In this document: one piece after another, positions 52,494-61,225 of the stretch | Numbering within the stretch: the stretch's first letter is position 1 | How the letters are laid out: every line of letters begins with the position of its first letter | Assembly: GCF_014204795.1 (NCBI RefSeq) | Contig: NZ_JACHMB010000001.1 | Location: 186,001 to 250,000 of the forward strand | Reading direction: 5' to 3' | Source: Nonomuraea jabiensis | Lineage (GTDB): Bacteria; Actinomycetota; Actinomycetes; Streptosporangiales; Streptosporangiaceae | Length of the DNA: 64,000 nucleotides | Translations under genes and position numbers: made by a program | The notes under the pieces: generated by a model | Told to the model about the DNA's origin: nothing | The model's database searches: none | The model's input: only the letters and a program-made list of their open reading frames with translations

Positions 52494-53666
52494 ATGGAGA
52501 ACACGTCGACGCGGCGTTCCGGTCAGGCGTTGCTGGTGTGGGGGCTGCTCGTGGTGGCGGCGAACCTGCGGGCGAGTCTGACCGGCGTCGGGCCGCTGCT
52601 GGATCAGGTGCAGGCCGATCTGGGTCTGGCCCCGGCCGTGGCGGGTCTGCTGAACACCCTGCCGCTGCTGACGTTCGTGGCGCTGTCCCCGCTGGTGCCT
52701 CGGCTGGCCGCGCGGTGGGGAGCCGAGCAGTTCCTCGGTGGCGCGCTCGTGGTGCTGACGCTGGGGATCGCGCTGCGTTGGGTGCCGGCGGCGGCCGGTC
52801 TGTTCGGGGGAACCGTGCTGATCGGGGCGGGCGTCGCCGTGGGCAACGTGCTGCTGCCGAGCCTCATAAAGCGCGATTTCCCCACCAAGGTGGGACTGCT
52901 GACCAGCGCCTATGCGACCGTGATGGGCGGTGTCGCCGCGGTGGCGTCCGGGGTGGCGGTGCCGATCAGCGAGGTCGCTCCCGGCGGGTGGTACACCGCG
53001 CTGGGTTGCTGGGTCCTGTTGGCGCTGGCGGCCGTCCTGCTGTGGCTTCCTCGGCTGCGGGCTCCGCGGCGTGCCGCACAGGCGATTCGCGGACACCGGT
53101 TGCCGTGGGGTTCCGGGCTGGCGTGGGCGGTCACGGCGTTCATGGGGCTGCAGTCGCTGGGCTTCTACGTCGTCGTGACGTGGTTGCCCCAGGTTTTCCA
53201 GGACAACGGCATGAGTGCGGCCGGCGCGGGATGGCTGCTGTTCCTCTTCCAGGCCGTCGCGGTGCTGACCAGCCTGGCGGTGCCCGGCGCGATGCGGTGG
53301 GCGCGTGACCAGCGCGCGCTGGCGACGATCTGCTCGGCCGTCATGTTCCTCGGCTACCTCGGACTTCTCGTGGCGCCGGGAACGGCGTTGCTGTGGAGTG
53401 TCGTCCTCGGGCTGGGCGGCGGCGCCTGCCTCGTGCTCGCGCTGGCCTTCATCAGCCTGCGCGCCCAGGACGCGAGCATGGCGGGCGCGCTGTCGGCGAT
53501 GGCGCAGTCGATCGGTTACCTGCTGGCCGCCGCGGGGCCGGTGGCGGTCGGGCTGCTGCACACGGTGAGTTCCGGCTGGCAGGCACCGATCATGTTGATG
53601 TGCGTGGCCGCGGCCGGCCAGACGATCGTCGCGCTGGTGGCCGGCGCGGGCACGGTACGCGGCTGA
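52494..53666 (+). CDS. MFS transporter, CynX/NimT-like
   Basis: A 390-residue transporter with about 12 helices. It begins LLVWGLLVVAANLRASLTGVGPLLDQVQADLGL, the conserved lead of the CynX/NimT subfamily (cyanate, nitroimidazole and related uptake or efflux). Helix 4-5 reads GTVLIGAGVAVGNVLLPSLIKRDFP, another subfamily hallmark. ATG 52494 is chosen over two GTG codons just upstream. The divergent MmyB regulator suggests inducible expression. It is convergent with the response regulator gene, 15 bases apart. Confidence 0.9.
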   Translation: MENTSTRRSGQALLVWGLLVVAANLRASLTGVGPLLDQVQADLGLAPAVAGLLNTLPLLTFVALSPLVPRLAARWGAEQFLGGALVVLTLGIALRWVPAAAGLFGGTVLIGAGVAVGNVLLPSLIKRDFPTKVGLLTSAYATVMGGVAAVASGVAVPISEVAPGGWYTALGCWVLLALAAVLLWLPRLRAPRRAAQAIRGHRLPWGSGLAWAVTAFMGLQSLGFYVVVTWLPQVFQDNGMSAAGAGWLLFLFQAVAVLTSLAVPGAMRWARDQRALATICSAVMFLGYLGLLVAPGTALLWSVVLGLGGGACLVLALAFISLRAQDASMAGALSAMAQSIGYLLAAAGPVAVGLLHTVSSGWQAPIMLMCVAAAGQTIVALVAGAGTVRG

Positions 53667-53681
53667 TCCGCGCGGCGCGTC

Positions 53682-54341
53682 TCAGGTCACCAGGCCCCTG
53701 CGGTAGGCGTAGACCACCGCCTGCACGCGGTCGCGCAGGTCGAGCTTGGTGAGGATGCGCGACACGTACGTCTTGACGGTCTCCTGGCTGATCACGAGCG
53801 TCGCGGCGATCTCGCTGTTGGACAGGCCGTCGGCGATGAGGCGCAGCACCTCCAGCTCGCGCGGGGTCAGCGCGACGCCGTTCGGCGTGTCCTCGGCGGG
53901 GCGGATGCGCGAGGCGTACCTGCCGACGAGCTGCCGCGTCACCTCGGGCGCCAGCAGCGCGGCGCCGGTCGCGACGGTGCGGATGCCGTGCAGCAGCTGC
54001 GCCGGCGGGGCGTCCTTGAGCAGGAACCCGCTCGCCCCCGCCCGCAGCGCCTCGTACACGTACTCGTCCAGGTTGAACGTCGTCACCACGAGCACCTTGA
54101 CGGGATGCGCCACCCCGGCGCCGGCCAGCAGGCGGGTCGCCCCGATGCCGTCGAGCACCGGCATCCGGACGTCCATCACCACGACGTCCGGGTCCAGCCT
54201 GCGGGCGAGGTCGACCGCGGCGCGGCCGTCCCCGCACTCGCCCACCACCTCCAGGTCGGGCTGCGCATCGATGATCGTGGCGAACCCGGTGCGGATCAGC
54301 GCCTGGTCGTCGCAGACCAGGACCCGGACCGGCGCGGTCAC
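53682..54341 (-). CDS. Two-component response regulator, NarL/LuxR type
   Basis: A 219-residue regulator. The receiver domain has the acidic pair (DDQALIR), phospho-acceptor Asp57 (VVVMDVRMPVLDG) and Lys in LLKDAPP. The C-terminal LuxR-type HTH is LTPRELEVLRLIADGLSNSEIAATLVISQETVKTYVSRIL. GTG 54341 overlaps the histidine kinase stop (GTGA), so the pair is translationally coupled. This is not an autoinducer-binding LuxR. Confidence 0.95.
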   Translation of the reverse strand: MTAPVRVLVCDDQALIRTGFATIIDAQPDLEVVGECGDGRAAVDLARRLDPDVVVMDVRMPVLDGIGATRLLAGAGVAHPVKVLVVTTFNLDEYVYEALRAGASGFLLKDAPPAQLLHGIRTVATGAALLAPEVTRQLVGRYASRIRPAEDTPNGVALTPRELEVLRLIADGLSNSEIAATLVISQETVKTYVSRILTKLDLRDRVQAVVYAYRRGLVT

Positions 54342-55492
54342 GACGGGCTCCCGGCGGGGATGCGGGCCCGTACGACGAAGCCGCCGCCCGCCCGCTGCTC
54401 GGCGCTGAACTCGCCGCCCAGGGCGTCCACCCGGTCGCGGAGCCCGGCCAGGCCCCGCCCGCTCCCGCCGGGAGAGCGGGTCCGGGAGCCGGGACCGTCG
54501 GTGCCGACCTCCACGGTGATCTCCTTCTCGCCGTAGCAGACGCGGACCTCGGTGTGACTGCCGTGGGCGTACTTGAGGGCATTCGTCAGAGCTTCCTGCA
54601 CGACCCTATAGGCCACGAACTCGGCGCTGCCGGCCGGCTGCGCGGGCTCGCCCTCCTCGGTGAACGTCACCGGCTGCCCGGCCCGGCGCGTCTGCTCCAC
54701 GAGCGTGTGCAGATCGCCGGCGGACGGCGTCCCGGCGTCGGTGTCGTGGTCGGCTTTGAGCAGGTCGAGCAGGTGCCGCAGATCGCTGATGGCCCGCCGC
54801 CCGGTGTCGGTGACGGCGGTCAGGGTCGCGTCGAGGCGGTCGGGGGCGGCGGTCAGGTAGCGTGCCGCCTCGGCCTGTACGACCATCGCCGTCACGTGGT
54901 GGGTCACGACGTCGTGGAGTTCGCGGGCGATGCGGGTGCGTTCGGCGGCGCGGGTGGCCTCGGCGACGTGGCGGCGGCGTTCGGCCTCGGCGGCCCGGGT
55001 GGAGCGCAGCCAGGCCCCGATGCCCCACGCGAGCACCAGCGCCAGGTAGAACAGCGCGATGTCGGCCGGCGTCTCGTGCGAGCCGAGCCGGTCGAGCGCG
55101 AACATCAGCGGCAGGTACGCGGCGGAGAGCAGGATCACGATGACGCGCCGGCCGCGTTCCAGATGGGCGCCCGCGCTGATGAGCGCGATGGGCAGCGCGG
55201 TGCCGGCCAGCGCGTGATAGGCGAAGAGCTGGTCGAGGGCGAAGCCGAGCGACACCAGCACGAGGCCGGCGGCCGGCCACCGTCGGCGCACGGTGAGCGG
55301 CAGACATTCGAGAGCGATCACCACGACGGCCAGCGCGTCGTAGGGGCGGGCCGGCAGCTCCCCGAGCTGCGTCCCGCGGCCTTGGAACGCCGGCAGGAGT
55401 GACAGGACGGTCAGCAGCAGCGCGAACGGTAAATCCCGTGCCGTGACGTCACACCGCCGCCACAGGTCCTGGACCCGGCGGAGCTCGATCAT
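54338..55492 (-). CDS. Sensor histidine kinase of a NarL-type two-component system
   Basis: A 384-residue kinase with about five or six N-terminal helices (to about residue 165) acting as a membrane sensor. The HisKA_3 dimerisation helix ARELHDVVTHHVTAMVVQAEAARYL carries the phospho-acceptor His. The ATPase domain has VVQEALTNALKYAHGS and SGRGLAGLRDRVDALGGEF. It pairs with the response regulator at 53682. The stimulus is not evident. It is divergent from the lipoprotein hydrolase at 55661, which could be a target. Confidence 0.93.
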   Translation of the reverse strand: MIELRRVQDLWRRCDVTARDLPFALLLTVLSLLPAFQGRGTQLGELPARPYDALAVVVIALECLPLTVRRRWPAAGLVLVSLGFALDQLFAYHALAGTALPIALISAGAHLERGRRVIVILLSAAYLPLMFALDRLGSHETPADIALFYLALVLAWGIGAWLRSTRAAEAERRRHVAEATRAAERTRIARELHDVVTHHVTAMVVQAEAARYLTAAPDRLDATLTAVTDTGRRAISDLRHLLDLLKADHDTDAGTPSAGDLHTLVEQTRRAGQPVTFTEEGEPAQPAGSAEFVAYRVVQEALTNALKYAHGSHTEVRVCYGEKEITVEVGTDGPGSRTRSPGGSGRGLAGLRDRVDALGGEFSAEQRAGGGFVVRARIPAGSPS

Positions 55493-55660
55493 CGGACGAG
55501 CCTAGCGGTCTCGCCGTCGCCCCCGTGTCCCCCGTGCGAGCTACCGGCGAATGTCCACCACGCGGTGACGATTCCGGGATCTTCGACTCCATAGCGTTAC
55601 GGCGTGTCGCGGCGACCTCTGCCGCCTCGAACAGCTCTCTCACTGTCACTGGAGGACATC

Positions 55661-56575
55661 ATGCTCCGCAGGTTCAAATCAGCCCTTGTGGCCGCGCTGT
55701 GCACCACCGTGGTCGGTGCGGGGGTCTCCGGCTGCGGCGGCGACTCCCTGGATAACTGGGACCCGCTCGCCCCCACGACGCGGAAAGCCGAGGCCGAACC
55801 GATCTCCGGAACCAAGAAGATCACTGTTGCGGGCCGGTCGGTGAACGTGTCCTGTTCGGGCGAGCCGGCGCAGGGCAAGCCGGTCATCATGCTGATGCAC
55901 GGCGGCGGTGACGGGCTGGACAAGCTGGCCGCCCTCCAGAAGACGCTGAGCGAGAAGAACCGGGTCTGCTCCTACGACCGGCTCGGCGCGGGCGCGAGCG
56001 ACCAACCGGACGGCCCCCAGAGCTTCTCCAGCACCGGAAAGATCCTTACCGGGGTGCTCGACCGGGTCGCCGGTGACGGCCCGGTCGTCCTGGCGGGGCA
56101 CTCGCTGGGCGGGCTGATCGCCGCCAGGTACGCCCCCGAGCACCAGGACAGGGTCAAGGGCCTGGTCCTGATGGACGCCACGCCCTCGACCATGGTCGCC
56201 GACATCTCCACGATCATCCCCACCTCCGCCAAGGGCCCGGCGGCCGAGGTACGCGCCCAGAACCTCGCGATCTTCCAGGGGCAGAACCCCGAGAAGCTCG
56301 TCATCACCGACGGGGAGGTCCGGTCCGCCGGGGACATCCCGGTGGAGGTGATCCAGCATGGGAAGCCGTACCTCGCGGCCATCCCCACGTACGGGGCGCG
56401 CCTGGAGAAGGCGTGGTCCGCGGGCCAGCGCAAGTGGCTCGCGGTGTCCGGCGGCAGCAAGCTGAGCACGGCGGCCGGCAGCGGGCACTACATCTACGTC
56501 GACCAGCCCGACGTCGCCGTCCAGGCCATCCAGCGCGTCACCGCGCAGGCCGCCCGCCAGACGAACGGCGAGTGA
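55661..56575 (+). CDS. Alpha/beta-hydrolase lipoprotein
   Basis: 304 residues. The signal peptide ends in the lipobox VSGC (Cys25), so the enzyme is tethered to the outer face of the membrane. The mature domain has VIMLMHGGGDGLDKL, CSYDRLGAGASD, the nucleophile elbow LAGHSLGG and a late AGSGHYIYVDQP with the His. GGAGG precedes ATG 55661. The substrate is unknown; the family includes lipases, esterases and peptidases. It is divergent from the two-component kinase by 168 bases. Confidence 0.88.
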   Translation: MLRRFKSALVAALCTTVVGAGVSGCGGDSLDNWDPLAPTTRKAEAEPISGTKKITVAGRSVNVSCSGEPAQGKPVIMLMHGGGDGLDKLAALQKTLSEKNRVCSYDRLGAGASDQPDGPQSFSSTGKILTGVLDRVAGDGPVVLAGHSLGGLIAARYAPEHQDRVKGLVLMDATPSTMVADISTIIPTSAKGPAAEVRAQNLAIFQGQNPEKLVITDGEVRSAGDIPVEVIQHGKPYLAAIPTYGARLEKAWSAGQRKWLAVSGGSKLSTAAGSGHYIYVDQPDVAVQAIQRVTAQAARQTNGE

Positions 56576-56618
56576 CCGGCCCCGCGGCGCCCATACGGCC
56601 GGCCGGAGGCTGCGCTGG

Positions 56619-57194
56619 TCAGTGCCTGGACGGCGCCAGATGGGCGCGCTCTCCTTGCGCGCCGAACAGGGTGAGCAGCTCAGCGGGCCGCTCGTCGGCG
56701 CTGCCGATCCAGTGCGGGATGCGGGTGTCGAACTCCACCGCCTCGCCGACGCCGACCAGGAACTCCTGCTCGCCGAGCAAGAACCGGACCTGCCCGTTGA
56801 GGACGTAGAACCACTCGTAGCCCACGTGGGTCCGCGGTTTCCTGGTGGCGGTCCGACCGGCGGGCGGATAGATCACCTTGTAGGCCTGGATGCCGCCGGC
56901 CCGCCTGGTCAACGGCACCATCACCAGCCCGGACCGCCGCACCGGCCGCAGGTGGATGCGCGGGTCACCGGTGGGCGGCGCAGCGACGAGATCGTCGAGC
57001 GGGACGCCGTGCGCCCGGGCCAGCGGCAGCAGCTGCTCCAGCGTGGGGCGAAGCTTGCCGTTCTCGAGACGGGACAGCGTGCTCGCGGTGAGGCCGGTCT
57101 CGTTCGCCAGCGCCGCCAGCGTGGCGCCCCGCGCCCGGCGCAGCGCACGCAGGCGCGGCCCGACCCCGGCCAGAACGTCTTCGGAGGTGTCCAT
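56619..57194 (-). CDS. XRE-family regulator with C-terminal cupin sensor
   Basis: 191 residues. The HTH spans LRALRRARGATLAALANETGLTASTLSRLENGKLRPTLEQLL. A cupin domain follows (VGYEWFYVLNGQVRFLLGEQEFLVGVGEAVEFDTRIPHWIG), with His and Glu residues positioned to hold metal or ligand. It is divergent from the methyltransferase at 57318 and probably regulates it, a frequent pairing. Confidence 0.92.
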   Translation of the reverse strand: MDTSEDVLAGVGPRLRALRRARGATLAALANETGLTASTLSRLENGKLRPTLEQLLPLARAHGVPLDDLVAAPPTGDPRIHLRPVRRSGLVMVPLTRRAGGIQAYKVIYPPAGRTATRKPRTHVGYEWFYVLNGQVRFLLGEQEFLVGVGEAVEFDTRIPHWIGSADERPAELLTLFGAQGERAHLAPSRH

Positions 57195-57317
57195 GTCCCC
57201 GATGATGCGGATCCGCAATTTTTCTTGCAAGCCGGCGACGGGGATGGCCATGCTGCCGGTACACCACCGGCGTGGCGGATCACGCTCGGCACGCCGGCCG
57301 ACGAAGGGCCGACTCCC

Positions 57318-57956
57318 ATGGATTCCCCACAAACCACCTCTGACGCCGCGCTGTTCTGGGAACGGCACTACCGCACGCGCCGTACCGGGGACGCACGCGT
57401 CAACCCGCTGCTCGCCGAGACCGCCGCGCCGCTGCGCCCCGGCGCCGCCCTGGATCTCGGCTGCGGCGCCGGCGGCGACGCCATCTGGCTCGCCCGGCGG
57501 AGCTGGCACGTCACCGCCGTGGACATCTCCGCCACCGCCGTCGAACGGGTTCGGGAACGCGCCCGCGAACTCGGCATCGCCGAGCGGGTCGCCGCCGAGC
57601 AGCACGATCTGGCCCGGAGCTTCCCGGCCGGTCGGTTCGATCTCGTCTCCGCCCAGTACTTCCACACCCCGTTCCCGTTGCTCCGCGACCAGGTCCTGCG
57701 CACCGCCGCACAGGCCCTGCGCCCCGGCGGTCTGCTGCTGGTCGTCGACCACGGCTCCACCGCGCCCTGGTCGTGGAACCAGGACCCCGACCTCCACTTC
57801 CCCACCCCCGCCGAGGTCGCCGCCGAACTCGATCTCGACCCCGCGCGCTGGACCGTCCTGCGCGCCGACATGCCCCACCGCCAGGCCACCGGGCCCGCCG
57901 GCCAGACGGCCACCGTCATCGACAACGTCCTGCTCATCCAGCGAGCCGCCGGATGA
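57318..57956 (+). CDS. Class I SAM-dependent methyltransferase
   Basis: A 212-residue methyltransferase. The SAM motif is ALDLGCGAGGDAIWLARR. Motif II ends with VTAVDIS, motif III reads VAAEQHDLARSFP, and motif IV FDLVSAQYFHTPFP. This matches the small-molecule methyltransferase/TehB-like group. GAAGGG lies upstream of ATG 57318. Its stop overlaps the DinB gene start as ATGA. Confidence 0.9.
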   Translation: MDSPQTTSDAALFWERHYRTRRTGDARVNPLLAETAAPLRPGAALDLGCGAGGDAIWLARRSWHVTAVDISATAVERVRERARELGIAERVAAEQHDLARSFPAGRFDLVSAQYFHTPFPLLRDQVLRTAAQALRPGGLLLVVDHGSTAPWSWNQDPDLHFPTPAEVAAELDLDPARWTVLRADMPHRQATGPAGQTATVIDNVLLIQRAAG

Positions 57957-58501
57957 CCGCCCGAACCCCGCCACACGACGTCACGCCGGAACGGAGCGAC
58001 TCGATGCCGGCGAACCGCGCACGGCGCTCCACGGACACCACTCCTCCGCAGACCGGCGCCAGCGAGAAGGCCACCCTGCGGGGCTTCCTCGACTACCTGC
58101 GTGACGCGGTCGCGGACAAGGTCGCGGGCGTACCGGAACCGCAGGTCCGAAGCGCCGGAGTACCCTCGGGCACCAACCTGCTCGGGCTGCTCAAGCATCT
58201 GACGTTCGTCGAACGGTTCTACTTCCTCGGCGAGGACGCCGGCGACTGGCGCGCCACCATGCGGCCGTCCGCCGAGGACACCATCGGCGGCGTGCTCGCC
58301 GACTACCGCAGGACCGTCGAGCGGGCGAACCAGGTCATCGACGCCTGCCCGGATCTGGCCCTGCCCGCCCCGCGACCCCCACGCCCGGGGCCGGCGCCGT
58401 CGATGCGATGGGTCCTGGTGCACCTGATCGAAGAAACGGGCCGGCACGCCGGCCACGCCGACATCCTCCGCGAGCAGATCGACGGATCCACCGGCCGCTG
58501 A
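57953..58501 (+). CDS. DinB-family protein (DUF664-like)
   Basis: A 182-residue four-helix protein. After a polar N-terminal tail of about 35 residues come ATLRGFLDYLRDAVADKV, LLGLLKHLTFVERFYFLGEDAG and MRWVLVHLIEETGRHAGHADILREQIDG. His in LLKHLTFVE and the HLIEETGRHAGH block give the three-His metal site of the DinB/mycothiol-dependent S-transferase superfamily. It is translationally coupled to the methyltransferase. Confidence 0.9.
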   Translation: MTARTPPHDVTPERSDSMPANRARRSTDTTPPQTGASEKATLRGFLDYLRDAVADKVAGVPEPQVRSAGVPSGTNLLGLLKHLTFVERFYFLGEDAGDWRATMRPSAEDTIGGVLADYRRTVERANQVIDACPDLALPAPRPPRPGPAPSMRWVLVHLIEETGRHAGHADILREQIDGSTGR

Positions 58502-58713
58502 GCGACGCACCTGGCCGCCGATTGAGGCCTTTGCCGGATCTGCCATCATCCGCGACCGGAAAACGCCTCGTGACATGGGCCTTTGAAGCGAGTTCCTTGG
58601 CCAAGCAATGGATGAACGGCCACCGATTACGGAATCCTTGTGCAGGCGAGAACGCCGCAGCCCACCACACCGGCTGCTCCCTCGAAGCGATCAACAAGTG
58701 CGATGGCGGATCC

Positions 58714-59340
58714 GTGGAACAGCTGGAATACCGAAGGCTCATCAAGGTGCTGGAGCACGTGGCCGGGGCTCGGGCGGGCGAGCTCTATCCGGTGCTGGTC
58801 GAGGCTGTGGCCGTGCATCTCGGGTGGGTCGACGCGTTCGTGGCCGAGAACCCGGCGTATCTGGCGCTGGGAAGCGACGGCGAGGAGCAGTACCTCACCA
58901 TGTTCCGGCCGGACTTCGTGGAGGAATACGTCGAGCGCTGGCGCTGGAACAATCCGTTCGCCTCGCGCGACGGGGTCGTCTGCCTGACCCGCCGCGGTGT
59001 GGCGACCCTCGGGCAACTCCGGCTGCGGGCGACCGGGCCGGAGCGGGACTTCGCCGACACGTTCCTGCGCCGCAACGGGATCGACGACATGCTGAAGATC
59101 GTCGTCAGGTCCCCGGCCACGGGGGCGGTCAGCACGCTGGGGGTGCCGTTCGACGGTGATCGGCGCGCCATCGGGCCGGGCGACCTGCTGATGGCGGCCA
59201 CGCTGGGCCCGTTGCTGAGCCCGTACTTCGACGCGAACCTCGTGCCGGCCCCAGTGCGGGCCCAGGTGCGGGACCTCACCTCGGCAGAGCGCGACGTGAC
59301 CGAGCCGGCCGCCCCGTGGAAACGCCGTCCGACGAGCTGA
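58714..59340 (+). CDS. Protein with a GAF-like sensory domain, no DNA-binding domain
   Basis: 208 residues from GTG 58714; the start is uncertain, and codons upstream to about 58570 remain open. The core VLVEAVAVHLGWVDAFVAENPAYLALG, then FVEEYVERWRWNNPF, resembles the N-terminal GAF-like sensor half of certain actinomycete LuxR-family regulators. The helix-turn-helix that would follow is absent, and the protein ends in a short Pro/Arg tail. It may be a regulator that lost its DNA-binding half or a stand-alone ligand binder. No operon partner is obvious. Assignment is tentative. Confidence 0.5.
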   Translation: MEQLEYRRLIKVLEHVAGARAGELYPVLVEAVAVHLGWVDAFVAENPAYLALGSDGEEQYLTMFRPDFVEEYVERWRWNNPFASRDGVVCLTRRGVATLGQLRLRATGPERDFADTFLRRNGIDDMLKIVVRSPATGAVSTLGVPFDGDRRAIGPGDLLMAATLGPLLSPYFDANLVPAPVRAQVRDLTSAERDVTEPAAPWKRRPTS

Positions 59341-59591
59341 CCGGGCCCAGCAGCATCTCGCGTGGGCAGCCGTCGCGCATGCTACGGTGTGCCCTTCCCG
59401 CCACGGGCTTCGCCGCGCGCCGAGCGGCATCCGCAGGCCCGGCTCCGGGACACAGCCGTGCTCGTACGGCCGATCCGTGCGACGCCCTCAGCTCTGGAGG
59501 AACAGCCAGTGGAGACACTCGCGCCCGCCGGGTCCGGACCGCGGACGGCCCGCTTATGCGACGATGACGCGTCCTGCCGCACGGCGACGGC

Positions 59592-61064
59592 ATGACGATG
59601 ATGCTGGCGGGCCGCTATTCGCTGGTGTCGCAGCTCGGCCAGGGCGGCATGGGCACCGTGTGGCTGGCCGTCGACGAGCTGCTGCACCAGCAGGTCGCCG
59701 TCAAGGAGGTGCGGCTGCCCGCCGACCTGGACGAGGCGTCCCGGGCCGAGCTGACCGAGCGGACCCTGCGTGAGGCGCGGGCCGCGGCGCGGCTGCGTTC
59801 GCATCCGTCGATCGTCACGGTGCACGACGTCGTCATGGACAGCGGCCGGCCGTGGATCGTGATGGAGCTGGTCCACGGCCGTTCCCTCGACCGGATCGTA
59901 CGCGAGGACGGGCCCCTGCCGCCCGCCCAGACCGCCTGGGTCGGGCGGCACGTGCTCGACGCGCTGGCCGCCGCGCACTCGATGGGGGTCCTGCACCGCG
60001 ACGTCAAGCCGGGCAATGTGCTGCTCACCCGGGACGGGCGGGTGCTGCTGACCGACTTCGGCATCGCCACCGTCGCGGGGGACGCCGCGCTGACCCAGAC
60101 CGGCCTGCTGAACGGCTCCCCCGGCTACATCGCGCCGGAACGGTTGCGTGGCGAGGCCGACGGCCCGGAGGCCGACCTGTGGTCGCTGGGAGCCACCCTC
60201 TACATGGCGGTGGAGGGCAGGGCCGCCTACACCGGCCCGAATGCGGCGGCCGTGATGGCGGCCGTACTGCTGCACGAACCCGCGCCCCCGCAGCGGGCCG
60301 GCTCGCTCACACCCGTCCTCGCCGCGCTGCTGGACAAGGACCCCCAGCGGCGCTGCGGCCCCGCGCAGGCGGCGGCATGGTTGCAGGCGGTGGCCCAGGG
60401 CGACGTTCCCGCGGACACCACCCACCCCGCGGCCCGGGGGCCCGCACCCGCGTGGCGCCGGCTCGCCGTCGTGGGCGGCGCGCTGGTCCTCGCGCTCTCC
60501 CTGACGGCGGGTGCGGTGATCTGGGGGATGACCCGTCCCGGAGAGGGTACGAGCGCCGAGCCGACCCGGAGCACCACATCGCCGGCCAAGCCCGTGTCGT
60601 CGTCGCCGGCCGGGAAACCGCTCTTCGGCGACGGCCTGCACTCCTGCCTCGTGCTCACCTCCAACCAGGTCCGCGCGCTGCTCGGGAGCACGCTCCAGAG
60701 CGACCATCGTGACCGGAAGATCTGCCAGTACTTCGGCGCCAACGGCTCCTATGCGACCGTCGCGCTCTACCGGGTCCCCACCCTCACGGGGGCCAAGGCC
60801 AACTTCGTCGGCATCAAGCAGACCTTTCAGGATCTGCGGGACGAGCATCCGGACATCGCGTTCACCCGGACTCCGGGGGTCGGGGAGGAGTCGTTCGCGT
60901 CCGTCCACCGGGAGAGCGGCAGGTACACGGCCAACATGGTGTTCCGCATGTCCAACGTCACCGCCACGCTCACCTACAGCGGCCCGCGGCCCGGGACGAA
61001 GGCCCTCGTGCAGGCGGCCGCGTCCGTGGCGACGGCGATGGAGAAGGCCCGCCCGGCACGCTGA
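59592..61064 (+). CDS. Membrane Ser/Thr protein kinase with extracellular DUF3558-like domain
   Basis: A 490-residue Hanks-type kinase. The glycine loop is LGQGGMGTVW and the ATP lysine Lys38. HRDVKPGNVLL holds catalytic Asp137, DFG is at 155-157, and the SPGYIAPERL segment follows. A single transmembrane helix lies at about 291-312. The extracellular part (about 340-490) begins with SCLVLTSNQVRALLGS and KICQYFG; Cys352 and Cys378 and the strand pattern resemble DUF3558-type lipoprotein domains rather than PASTA repeats. ATG 59592 gives the conventional N-terminus. It presumably couples an envelope signal to phosphorylation in the cytoplasm. Confidence 0.9.
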   Translation: MTMMLAGRYSLVSQLGQGGMGTVWLAVDELLHQQVAVKEVRLPADLDEASRAELTERTLREARAAARLRSHPSIVTVHDVVMDSGRPWIVMELVHGRSLDRIVREDGPLPPAQTAWVGRHVLDALAAAHSMGVLHRDVKPGNVLLTRDGRVLLTDFGIATVAGDAALTQTGLLNGSPGYIAPERLRGEADGPEADLWSLGATLYMAVEGRAAYTGPNAAAVMAAVLLHEPAPPQRAGSLTPVLAALLDKDPQRRCGPAQAAAWLQAVAQGDVPADTTHPAARGPAPAWRRLAVVGGALVLALSLTAGAVIWGMTRPGEGTSAEPTRSTTSPAKPVSSSPAGKPLFGDGLHSCLVLTSNQVRALLGSTLQSDHRDRKICQYFGANGSYATVALYRVPTLTGAKANFVGIKQTFQDLRDEHPDIAFTRTPGVGEESFASVHRESGRYTANMVFRMSNVTATLTYSGPRPGTKALVQAAASVATAMEKARPAR

Positions 61065-61225
61065 ACCGGCCGCCGCTTATCACCGACCACCACGGCGCGG
61101 ATCCACCCGGGGCAGCGGTTGAGATTACTCACAGGGCGAAATGTCCGTATTGTCATGACAAGTCGGTAATGCGTCCGGCAGAATGCGGGACCACCAGCGT
61201 CTCCCTCCACCGGAGGAAACCCCTC

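Noticed and set aside
53682..54341. LuxR-type regulator as receptor partner of the LuxI-family synthase.
   Set aside because: Its N-terminal half is a phospho-receiver coupled to a histidine kinase gene, not an autoinducer-binding domain, and it lies over 30 kb away.
55670..55685. A ggttcaaatc string resembling a tRNA T-arm.
   Set aside because: No acceptor, D or anticodon stems can be formed around it, and it lies within the signal peptide of a lipoprotein gene.
59341..59591. Short open frames between the GAF-like protein gene and the kinase gene.
   Set aside because: None has a ribosome-binding site or family features; the 251-base gap shows nothing beyond a probable promoter region for the kinase.
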